Origin: Bacteroidales bacterium
GTDB lineage: Bacteria; Bacteroidota; Bacteroidia; Bacteroidales; UBA12077
Direction: 5' to 3'
DNA: 11,666 bases
NCBI GenBank assembly: GCA_030600865.1
Contig: JAUVUS010000028.1
Coordinates: forward strand, 1-11,666
Below the pieces are notes generated by a model. It did not search any database, was not told the origin of the DNA, and saw nothing but the letters and a program-made list of their open reading frames with translations. This document shows positions 1-7,529 of this stretch, piece after piece. A program made the position numbers and the translations under genes. Within the stretch, counting starts at the first letter, position 1. Each line of letters begins with the position of its first letter.

Positions 1-1
1 A

Positions 2-388
2 ATGCCTTTAATATATAGCGGACAGGAAGCATGTTTAGATAAAATGCTTTTGTTCTTTGAAAAAGATACTATAAACTGGGAAAAAGAATGTTGCCTGAAA
101 GACTTATATATTGTTCTTCTCAAACTGAAAAAAGAAAATCCTGCACTTTGGAATGGAGATTTTGGTGGAACAATGGAGCGAATTACCACAACTGCTAATG
201 ATAAGATCTTTGCATTCTCACGTACAAAAGATGACAACCAGGTTATTACAATTTTGAATTTATCACCAGAGGAAGTAGAATTTGAATTAACAAATCCAAT
301 TAATTCTGAATTAACAGAATTATTTACAGATGAAGTATTTTCGAACAACTATAAACTTGAAGCCTGGGGATATAAAGTTTTCAAATAA
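2..388 (+). CDS. GH13 alpha-amylase family protein, C-terminal fragment (5' end outside window)
   Basis: This is the last 128 residues of a GH13 protein; the reading frame is open at the left edge, so the first Met is almost certainly internal. The fragment begins with MPLIYSGQEA, the conserved stretch around beta-8 of the GH13 barrel, where many Bacteroidota amylases read 'GMPLIYSGQE'. A segment of the form FFEKD-x-INW and then LKKENPALWNG follow, which is the usual transition into the C-terminal beta domain. Residues ~55-128 form that beta-sandwich and end in GYKVFK with no sorting tail. The catalytic residues lie upstream, outside the window, so activity cannot be judged. The residues after GQEA (C, then M) differ from the Gly and Arg I expect in relatives. 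It converges with the minus-strand sus genes and has its own terminator just downstream. Family assignment is firm; substrate is inferred from context. Confidence 0.85.
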   Translation: MPLIYSGQEACLDKMLLFFEKDTINWEKECCLKDLYIVLLKLKKENPALWNGDFGGTMERITTTANDKIFAFSRTKDDNQVITILNLSPEEVEFELTNPINSELTELFTDEVFSNNYKLEAWGYKVFK

Positions 389-405
389 GAAAGTAGTTTT
401 ATAGG

Positions 406-435
406 GCAGTTCCGAAGATTGGAACTGCTTTTTTT
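406..435 (+). terminator. Rho-independent terminator of the plus-strand GH13 gene
   Basis: An 8-bp perfect inverted repeat, GCAGTTCC (406-413) and GGAACTGC (421-428), encloses a 7-base loop and is followed by seven T residues (429-435) on the plus strand. It starts 17 bases after the plus-strand stop codon. The T-tract overlaps the stop codon of the convergent GGDEF gene (434-436). Read on the minus strand, the same hairpin is followed by CCTATAAAAC, not a T run, so it is a good terminator for the plus strand only. Confidence 0.85.
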
Positions 436-1027
436 ATTTTTCAATTAGTACTACAGTATTTTTTGATTGTTTTGCTTCTTGCAAGGCTACTTCGGCTCTT
501 TTTCTAATATTATCAGGAGAATCATTTTTATAAGAGCTTGTAATTCCCATGCTAATAGTCAGACTAACTTGTTGATTGTCAATTTCGAACTGATGGTAAG
601 CAATTACTCTGCGTAAACGATTACCCACCTCTTTTGCTTCATTTATGCCAATATTTGTAAAAATGAGTACAAATTCATCTCCATTTTTATATCGAAAAAA
701 CATGTCTGATTTTCGAATAAATCCTTTTGTAATATTTACAAATTCTTGTAATATAACATCGGCTTTATCGTATCCATAATGATCATTATAATTTTTAAAT
801 CGATCAATGTCGATAAGAATAAATACTAAAGAATTAATAGAAGGGTTTTTGATTAATGATTTTAATTTTCTTTTTAGTTCGCGATGATTATATATACCAA
901 AGTCATCCGAAAATGCAAGGCTTTTTAAACTGGCGATTCTTCCCTTAAATCGCCAGAAAGCCAATGCAAATCCGAAGGAAATTGATATGAATATAATTAA
1001 TAAACTATTTAAATTAAAATCTATCAT
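434..1027 (-). CDS. Small membrane-anchored GGDEF-domain protein (putative diguanylate cyclase or degenerate relative)
   Basis: The protein has 197 residues: one N-terminal hydrophobic helix (~6-25) and a short linker, then a single GGDEF domain (~38-197) facing the cytoplasm. Family landmarks visible are a D-x-F-G-I-Y-N-H-R-E opening (about 42-50), the metal/nucleotide segment DID-RFK-xx-ND (73-82), and an RxxD motif (R105-D108) at the place of the inhibitory I-site. The signature reads R-Y-K-N-G-D-E-F (112-119), so the usual GG is NG and there is one extra residue compared with the common R-Y-G-G-D-E-F. The G-H of the substrate region is G-Y (85-86). Whether it makes c-di-GMP, another dinucleotide or nothing is open. 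There is no PAS, REC or EAL domain. The ATG is 9 bases downstream of the amylase stop codon, with no space for a separate promoter, so it is probably the last gene of the sus operon. Confidence 0.88.
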   Translation of the reverse strand: MIDFNLNSLLIIFISISFGFALAFWRFKGRIASLKSLAFSDDFGIYNHRELKRKLKSLIKNPSINSLVFILIDIDRFKNYNDHYGYDKADVILQEFVNITKGFIRKSDMFFRYKNGDEFVLIFTNIGINEAKEVGNRLRRVIAYHQFEIDNQQVSLTISMGITSSYKNDSPDNIRKRAEVALQEAKQSKNTVVLIEK

Positions 1028-1036
1028 TAATCAAAA

Positions 1037-3811
1037 CTAATTTTTAAGTATTTTCCCTGTATAAATATTGTTGTTAACTATTAATTTATAGAAATATATA
1101 CCGTTCTCTAATTCTGTTGCTTCCAACTCAATAATATCCTGTTCGTAACTTATCTTCTCAAATTTCAATTGACCCTGAATATCATAAAGATATAACACGC
1201 TTTGATCATTAATTTTTTCATTTATCTCAAAATAGAACCTATCCGATGATGGATTTGGAAATACATTTATGTTTAATTTTTGTGATTGAATTTGACTTAA
1301 TACCGATGTAGGAAGGTTAGGTTGTTTTAGCTTTACATCTGTATAAAACCTATATTCTCCTGCTTCAAAAATTATTGATTCTTCGGAATGAGAAACAGAA
1401 AGTGTGTCTCCTGTATATAGTTCAAACCAGTTACCTATTGTTGGAAAACTTACATTTACAAAAACAGATGTAACATCAAAATTGCCCATGATTACAACAT
1501 TCATTTCATCATCGTATAAATTAATGCTTTTAGATTTTCCCTCTTGGTTAATAGAAAAATTAGATGTCGAGAAAACATCGTGTTCAAGTTTTAACTCATT
1601 CAGTGTTTTGTATATAGTAAACAATCTAAAACGATCTTCTTGAGAATAATATTCCCAATGAATAGGCTTATTGCAAACTCTACAATCATAATCAATTGAA
1701 ATGTCATACCCTATCTCTCCAAATTGCCAAATCATTTTTGATCCTGGTATTGGTATAAAAAAGTTTGCAGCTAATTCAACACGTTTAAGTGCTGTAGATA
1801 AATCCTTAATATCATAGCTCCCGTACGAATTGCCACTACTAAGATTACTATACATTAGTCTTTCTTCATCGTGGCTTTCCATATATGCAACTACATGCGG
1901 AACAGTCCAGCCTCTTTTTTGGTATGAAGCCCATTCAATATCAGAGTCATGTCCCATTGAAGCTTGAGCATATTCATTATTCATATTACCCCAAAGTAAC
2001 ATTCCGAATTCGGCAAGAACTTTCTCTTCCGAATTCTCAGTAAGATGATCAAGAATAACATAAGCACTTGAATTCACGCTCCATATACTAACTGCCATCC
2101 TTTTTAGAATATTAATTCTTGAAGCATCAGAATACCAACCATCGCCCGGAGTATTTGTAAAACCTTTTGTAAAATCGAAACGAAAACCATCAACTTTATA
2201 CTTTTCTAACCAAAACTGATTAACACTATCGACAAACTCTTTTGTATAAATGCTTTCATGATTAAAATCGCTTCCCCATGAATATGATGTATTTGGAGAT
2301 TGCTGATTGTACCATGGATTTTCTGCTGTCGGCTGCCCGTAATCTCCTGCTGATGGATCAAAATACATACGAACTAAAGGCGATTGTCCATAAGAATGAT
2401 TTAATACCATATCCATTATTACAGCAATCCCACGACCATGACAAGAATCAACAAAAGCCTTTAAATCATCTTTTGGTCCGTAATATTTATCGGGTGCAAA
2501 ATAAAAGCTTGGATTATAACCCCAACTTTCGTTTCCTTCAAACTCACTAAATGGCATTAATTCAATTGCATTTATACTTAATGAATCTAAATAATCAAGT
2601 GTATCAATTAAAGTACTATAATCATGATTTGCCAGAAAATCCCTTATTAGTAATTCATAAATTATTAGATTTTCTTTAGCCGGTGCTACGAAATCATCGT
2701 TTTTCCATTGATATTCATCCTGATTTGTTTGTAATACCGAAGCTACATTTGTTGTTTGATCTTCGGGATATTCAATTAATCCTGGATAAGTTTCTTCTAA
2801 AATATATTTATCGTTTTGTTCGCTAGTTTTTTCTGTGTAAGGATCTGCAATTCTTAACTCTCCATCAATATAATATTGAAAAATATATTCTTTTTCGGCA
2901 GTTAAACCACCAATACTTAACCAATATACCGAATCATTTGGAGTAACATTCATCATATAGTTCTCATTCAAACTCCAATCGGTAAAATCTCCTATAACAA
3001 ATATAAATTCCTTATTTGGAGCAAAAAGAACTAAACCAACCGAATCATCTGCTAAATAATTTATTCCTTTAATCCAGCCGGAAGGTAATTCAGCAATAGT
3101 ATTATTCCCTCGCGCAAAATAATAAACAGAATCGGTGGCAGTTTCATCGGTGTTTTTTGCCTGAACAACTATTTTATGAGATTCAGCAATGTTCTCTGTA
3201 TAAGCAGAATCAATTGATGTTCCTGCAAGTTTCGAAATTAAAACATCATCAATCCATAAATGCATGCTATCAGCATCGTTAGATGATGCGCTAATATTGA
3301 TCTGTTCTCCAGGCAAAATAATATAATCATCGGTTGGAGATATAATATTCACACTTAAACCGGGAGGATAAACATCTGCAAAAATATCACTACCATCAGC
3401 TTCCTTTCCCTCTTTTGATCCATCGGAATTCCTGAACACGAAAGCTAATTGTAAAATTTCTTCACCTTCGTCCACCGCGTAAAATTCTTTTATACTTGGC
3501 TGTATTTCTAATTTATACAGATTAGTTGATACTTCTGTTAGTTTTGCTTTATCGGTATTTTCATACCATCCGGCGATCACATGTTTCCAATCCGATGATG
3601 AAGTGCTTTGATTAGTAATTACTCCTGTATGTGCATAAATATCTCCATCGTAGTCCATTAATCCTTGATTACCCTCATCTGCATGAAAATAAATTGTAAC
3701 TGCATCACTTTCTGTTGGAAATTCAGGATCAGTAGTAACAACCTGTGAAAATAAAGGTATGACACCTACAAAAAATAATAATGAAGTTAAAATCTTCTTT
3801 TTAAAATTCAT
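1037..3811 (-). CDS. Multidomain GH13 alpha-amylase-like protein with T9SS C-terminal sorting domain
   Basis: The chosen start is ATG at 3811 (924 aa). It gives a clean signal peptide (1-23, cleavage near FSQ) and lies 10 bases after the previous stop; a TTG at 3832 would add seven poorly fitting residues and overlap that gene. Domains in order: an N-terminal beta-sandwich (~24-150), a second Ig-like module (~152-234), a CBM48/E-set module (~245-330, with GDFTDWS at 274-280), a GH13 barrel (~380-735), a beta C-domain, and a T9SS type A sorting domain (~848-924, starting INVFPNPSSDRF and ending KILKN). GH13 motifs are DMVLNH (467-472), GFRFD with nucleophile D546 and R544, and ESHDE with H647 and D648. 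Where the general acid Glu should be, the strand reads VILDH, with Asp at 588. A CxxC pair is at 710/713. It probably acts on starch or related alpha-glucans outside the cell or on its surface. Function is inferred from family and locus. Confidence 0.9.
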   Translation of the reverse strand: MNFKKKILTSLLFFVGVIPLFSQVVTTDPEFPTESDAVTIYFHADEGNQGLMDYDGDIYAHTGVITNQSTSSSDWKHVIAGWYENTDKAKLTEVSTNLYKLEIQPSIKEFYAVDEGEEILQLAFVFRNSDGSKEGKEADGSDIFADVYPPGLSVNIISPTDDYIILPGEQINISASSNDADSMHLWIDDVLISKLAGTSIDSAYTENIAESHKIVVQAKNTDETATDSVYYFARGNNTIAELPSGWIKGINYLADDSVGLVLFAPNKEFIFVIGDFTDWSLNENYMMNVTPNDSVYWLSIGGLTAEKEYIFQYYIDGELRIADPYTEKTSEQNDKYILEETYPGLIEYPEDQTTNVASVLQTNQDEYQWKNDDFVAPAKENLIIYELLIRDFLANHDYSTLIDTLDYLDSLSINAIELMPFSEFEGNESWGYNPSFYFAPDKYYGPKDDLKAFVDSCHGRGIAVIMDMVLNHSYGQSPLVRMYFDPSAGDYGQPTAENPWYNQQSPNTSYSWGSDFNHESIYTKEFVDSVNQFWLEKYKVDGFRFDFTKGFTNTPGDGWYSDASRINILKRMAVSIWSVNSSAYVILDHLTENSEEKVLAEFGMLLWGNMNNEYAQASMGHDSDIEWASYQKRGWTVPHVVAYMESHDEERLMYSNLSSGNSYGSYDIKDLSTALKRVELAANFFIPIPGSKMIWQFGEIGYDISIDYDCRVCNKPIHWEYYSQEDRFRLFTIYKTLNELKLEHDVFSTSNFSINQEGKSKSINLYDDEMNVVIMGNFDVTSVFVNVSFPTIGNWFELYTGDTLSVSHSEESIIFEAGEYRFYTDVKLKQPNLPTSVLSQIQSQKLNINVFPNPSSDRFYFEINEKINDQSVLYLYDIQGQLKFEKISYEQDIIELEATELENGIYFYKLIVNNNIYTGKILKN

Positions 3812-3821
3812 ATACCTACAA

Positions 3822-5717
3822 TTATTCTTCAAAAATTAAAATGATTGCTTTTGTAGCATCTAATTCAGTATTAATAAATCCATTTTCAGAATTATAAATC
3901 AAATTATGATCTAAAGCATTTATATATTTACCACCATTGCTTACAGGTATTTGTAATACCTTCTTACTTTCAGATTTATTAAAAGCTACAACAATCTCAT
4001 CTGATTCAAGTATTCTATTATAAGCTAGCGTTCTATTTTCGTCATCAACCAAGCTAAAAACAATATCTCCATAAACTAATGCAGGATTGGCTTTTCTAAT
4101 ACTAATCAGTTTCTTATAAAAATTAAGTAAAACAGTATCCTGCTCCACTTTGTCAGTTTTTCGTTCTTTGTTAAAAGGATGAGCCATTTCATCTTCATAC
4201 TCAATATCAGTCCAAACCATTGGTTTTCTTGTACAAGGATCGTCAGAACCCCACATACCAATTTCATCACCATACCAAATATGTGGTGCACCGATAAAAG
4301 TATATTGATGTATTAACAACATTTCTTGTACAGTGCGTGTTTTTTTATCCGGTTTATCAATTTTATAATTTTCATTATCCCAGGGTTTTGCCATGTATTT
4401 ATACCTGCCGTTATTGTATAATGATGTAGAAATTCTCGGCGCATCATGACTGGCTGTTAAGTTCATCATTGCTTGTAAATGATCAATACTAATCTCTTCG
4501 AACTCTTCTTTTAAAGATGCAACAAATTCACTGGGTTTCAAAGGTTCAGGTGCATCGGCAAAGAAATGTCTCGCGGGCCTATACCAATGATAATGCATTA
4601 CCGCATCGAACATGTCACCTTCTAAATAGTAATGAGGTAACATTAATTCGTCGGGCCATGATTTCCACCAAATTTCACCTAACAGATATGCTTCCGGATT
4701 TACTTGCTTTACTACAATTCTATAATCGCGCCAAAATCCAGCAGGAATTTTTTCTGCTACATCAAGGCGATATCCATCAACACCATCAGAAGGGTCTCCA
4801 TCTTTATCGGGATCGAGCCAGCGTTTTGTAACATTAAAAATATGCTGTTTGGCTTCTTCGCTATGTAAATTACCTTTTAAAGGAACATCATCATGAGTTC
4901 CAATAATATCTTTTTTCATTTCGGGCATAGTTTGTACGCCGGCCCAACCATTATAAGCGAATTCATTTTCTTCAGTAGCAGGGTCGTCAAAACTTTCAAT
5001 TTCGTACCAATCTGCAAATTCGGAATCTTTTCCTTTTTCTTTAATATCTTCAAATGCCCAAAAAACTTTACCAGTATGGTTCCAAGAATAATCCATAATT
5101 AATTTAATATCTCTATTATGGCATTCTTCAATAACTTTCAAGAACAATTTATCTGCGTTGGTCCATTTCCATGTATCAGGATCAACAGGATTTTCACTTT
5201 CAATAAGTTCAATATCTTCTTTTGGATTTGGCCCAAAATTTCTATCAATATGTCGCCAATATCTGGGATCGTATTTGTGTAAGGAAGGAGAATCGTTCAA
5301 CGGATTAAAATAAATCGCTGTTATTCCTAATGATTTTAAGTAATCCAATTGATCTAAAACACCTTGTAAATCTCCACCATAACGTCGTAATTGTAAGTTA
5401 TTCCATTTATCAGGTAAAGAAGATTGACTAAAATATGCATCTGGCTTATACCAGTCGCTTCCCCATGGAGTTATACTCCAATTCCCGGGAATACTATCAG
5501 GATATGTTCCTACAATATCATTAGCAGTTGGATCATTTGAAGGATCACCATTTCTAAAACGTTCTACAAATATTTGATACCAAATTACTTCTTTACTCCA
5601 TTCAGGAACATAGCTAATCTCACTTTTTGAACTATTTTGATCAATTTGAGTGCTCTGATTGCATGAAAAACTTAAACTTGCAACAAAAATTATTAGAAAA
5701 AAGATATTGGGTTTCAT
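3822..5717 (-). CDS. GH13 alpha-glucan hydrolase lipoprotein (neopullulanase/cyclomaltodextrinase-like)
   Basis: This is a 631-aa GH13 enzyme with a lipoprotein signal peptide (hydrophobic 5-18, lipobox SFSC, C19). The catalytic set is complete: DYSWNH (209-214), GYRLD with R317 and nucleophile D319, LLGE with acid/base E348, and SHDAPR with H424 and transition-state D425. The opening [23 protein letters not shown] (~40-63) and the later SPSLHKYD (143-150) resemble neopullulanase/cyclomaltodextrinase-type GH13 enzymes, though no N-terminal CBM34 precedes the barrel. A beta C-domain occupies ~550-631. After C19 come NQSTQ, without the acidic residues typical of Bacteroidota surface-export signals, so a periplasmic-facing location is possible; SusG of B. 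thetaiotaomicron is on the surface. The ATG at 5717 lies 18 bases past a terminator-like hairpin, and the next gene starts 10 bases after its stop. It would cut alpha-1,4 (possibly alpha-1,6) glucosidic bonds of starch fragments; exact specificity is unknown. Confidence 0.92.
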   Translation of the reverse strand: [631 protein letters not shown]

Positions 5718-5735
5718 ATTTTTTGACTTTTGGGT

Positions 5736-5764
5736 AAAAAAAGCCCGCCAATAGCGGGCTTTTT
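5736..5764 (-). terminator. Strong terminator-like hairpin between the SusF-like gene and the GH13 gene
   Basis: A perfect 11-bp inverted repeat (AAAAAGCCCGC at 5738-5748, GCGGGCTTTTT at 5754-5764) has a 5-base loop. Read on the minus strand it is a GC-rich stem followed by seven T (5742-5736). It stands 16 bases after the SusF-like stop codon and only 18 bases before the GH13 ATG. It could terminate most sus transcripts, with leak-through feeding the amylases, or protect the 3' end of a processed upstream mRNA. Because of its A/T symmetry it could work on either strand. Confidence 0.88.
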
Positions 5765-5780
5765 AAATTATTAATTGATA

Positions 5781-7520
5781 TTACTTAGCTGCTACTACTG
5801 TAGCACTAAATTTTTCTTCTCCACTTAGATCTAAAGTTACATCATAAGTGCCTGCACCAGGAGTAGCAAGATTACCGCCATTGTATTCAATAGTTTCTAA
5901 AGTGCCACCAAAACTAATAGCCCAATCATCATTTGCTCTGAATTTATATTCTCCTGTATCAAAGAAAGTAACTTGACCTTCCCAAACTTTAGTTGTTGTA
6001 TTAAATGTCAAATCTGTATCAGTACTCCAATCTCCTACTTGAGCACTACCAATAACTCCAATTGCAACAGGTGTTAACACAACAGTTCCGTTAAATAGAT
6101 CAAACTTAATTTCATAGAATCCCGGAACTGTATACGTTGGCAAACCAGAAGCTACAATATTTCCGCCACCATCTGCGATTTCGCCTGGAGAAGCTCCGGC
6201 TCCCCATAGTCCATCCCAACTGGATCTTTCAACTAATATTTTAATTTCTGAAGCATCATCTAAATACTGGTATCCAGCATGAACATTATTTCCAAGAGCA
6301 GCTAAGTATTGTCCATAATTATTCCAACCATTTACACTTCCAACCAACCATATTTCTTGTGGTAAGGTTGCTATTTCTGTTAGACCATAAGTACCCTCTT
6401 TAATATTTACTTTAATTTCATAGGTTTTATCACCACCGTCGAAAGTAATATTACCATTAAATTCTTTTGGCCCAAGAGTTCCAATATTTCCATCTCCACC
6501 TATATTACCCCAATCAAGATCACCCCAGCTTTGCTGGCCAAGAAATTTAAACATAGCACCATCTTTTAATTGCTTCTCGATAGTAAAAAGACCTTCACTT
6601 ACTTTTGTCATGGCTACAGCATTACCGGCATCCCAAAAAGGATCGGCATCATTATAATCTCCGACAATATAAAGATTGTCATAATCATAAGTATACGTCT
6701 CAGAACCAACGGTATGTTCCGCTATTGTAAGAGTACTTGTTAAATAATCAGCTTCGATTTTATACCAGCCTGTTGCACCTGTAAATTTAAAGTTATTATC
6801 ATCATCATTTCCAGCATCATCAACATTATCAGGCAATACAGCAAAGCTATTAAAATTATATTTAAAATCATTTTCGCCTTCTAATTCTTGAGTTTCAAGA
6901 AATCTAAATTGTTTATCATTTTCAAGGTAAGTAAAAATTGTATATTTTCCTTCCTCTTTATATGTAGTCAGAGAAGTATCAGCTCCCCAGCCAACAGTAG
7001 TAGCATCTCCAAATAAGAATAATGTTTCAGGAACAGGGACATCCTTATAAGTTGTTACAGTAAATGGATATATATTAGAATAAACTGAATCTAAATCATC
7101 ATGCACATGAGCCTTAATTCTTAATTCAAGATCATAAGTTTGTACAGGACCATATCCATTTGCTAAAAGTTTAGTATTAAGATTCCCAACAGTAATAACA
7201 ATTTCTGTTTCTGAAGTTGTACTGCTTTCAATTTCGAACAAAGAAGCAAAGTTATTACCTTGTTCATCTATCTGAATAGCATAGTGAGTAATTAATCCCT
7301 GACCTTCATATAATACAGCAGCATTCCATGCTAAAGTATCCCATGCTACATCTTCATTTTCTTTAAGCAGCACAGCGGTTGTATCATCAACACTATTGGT
7401 TACTACAGGCCCAACATTGTTGTAAGTCGGCGGTGCAGGGGGAGTCTCAAAATCTTCTTGGCAAGAATAGATAAAAACTGCAACCAAGACTATCAATAAA
7501 TATTTTATTTTATTCATCAT
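5781..7520 (-). CDS. SusF/SusE-like outer-membrane starch-binding lipoprotein with four repeated modules
   Basis: This 579-aa protein has a lipoprotein signal (lipobox IYSC, C20) followed by QEDFE, an acidic stretch like known Bacteroidota surface lipoprotein export signals. Residues ~30-160 form an N-terminal FN3/Ig-like domain of SusE type. Four beta-rich modules follow, with starts near LFLFGD (~167), LYIVGDYN (~283), IWLVGSVNGWN (~390) and IGVIGSAQVGDW (~487). In the modules, a hydrophobic strand is followed by Gly and Trp-rich loops, as in the starch-binding modules of SusE (two) and SusF (three). Four modules make it longer than SusF, which has about 485 residues in B. thetaiotaomicron. 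The last module contains KFRANDDWAI, nearly identical to the last module of the gene before it, so the two are paralogues. ATG codons at 7520 and 7517 are equally possible starts. Its likely job is to hold starch at the surface; glucan specificity is inferred from context. Confidence 0.85.
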   Translation of the reverse strand: MMNKIKYLLIVLVAVFIYSCQEDFETPPAPPTYNNVGPVVTNSVDDTTAVLLKENEDVAWDTLAWNAAVLYEGQGLITHYAIQIDEQGNNFASLFEIESSTTSETEIVITVGNLNTKLLANGYGPVQTYDLELRIKAHVHDDLDSVYSNIYPFTVTTYKDVPVPETLFLFGDATTVGWGADTSLTTYKEEGKYTIFTYLENDKQFRFLETQELEGENDFKYNFNSFAVLPDNVDDAGNDDDNNFKFTGATGWYKIEADYLTSTLTIAEHTVGSETYTYDYDNLYIVGDYNDADPFWDAGNAVAMTKVSEGLFTIEKQLKDGAMFKFLGQQSWGDLDWGNIGGDGNIGTLGPKEFNGNITFDGGDKTYEIKVNIKEGTYGLTEIATLPQEIWLVGSVNGWNNYGQYLAALGNNVHAGYQYLDDASEIKILVERSSWDGLWGAGASPGEIADGGGNIVASGLPTYTVPGFYEIKFDLFNGTVVLTPVAIGVIGSAQVGDWSTDTDLTFNTTTKVWEGQVTFFDTGEYKFRANDDWAISFGGTLETIEYNGGNLATPGAGTYDVTLDLSGEEKFSATVVAAK

Positions 7521-7529
7521 AATAATTTT

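Noticed and set aside
406..428. Hairpin as a shared bidirectional terminator
   Set aside because: On the minus strand the stem is followed by CCTATAAAAC and not a T run, so only plus-strand termination is supported.
3812..3832. TTG at 3832 as start of the T9SS amylase
   Set aside because: It adds seven polar residues before the signal peptide and overlaps the upstream gene by 11 bases; ATG at 3811 gives a standard signal peptide and a 10-base gap.
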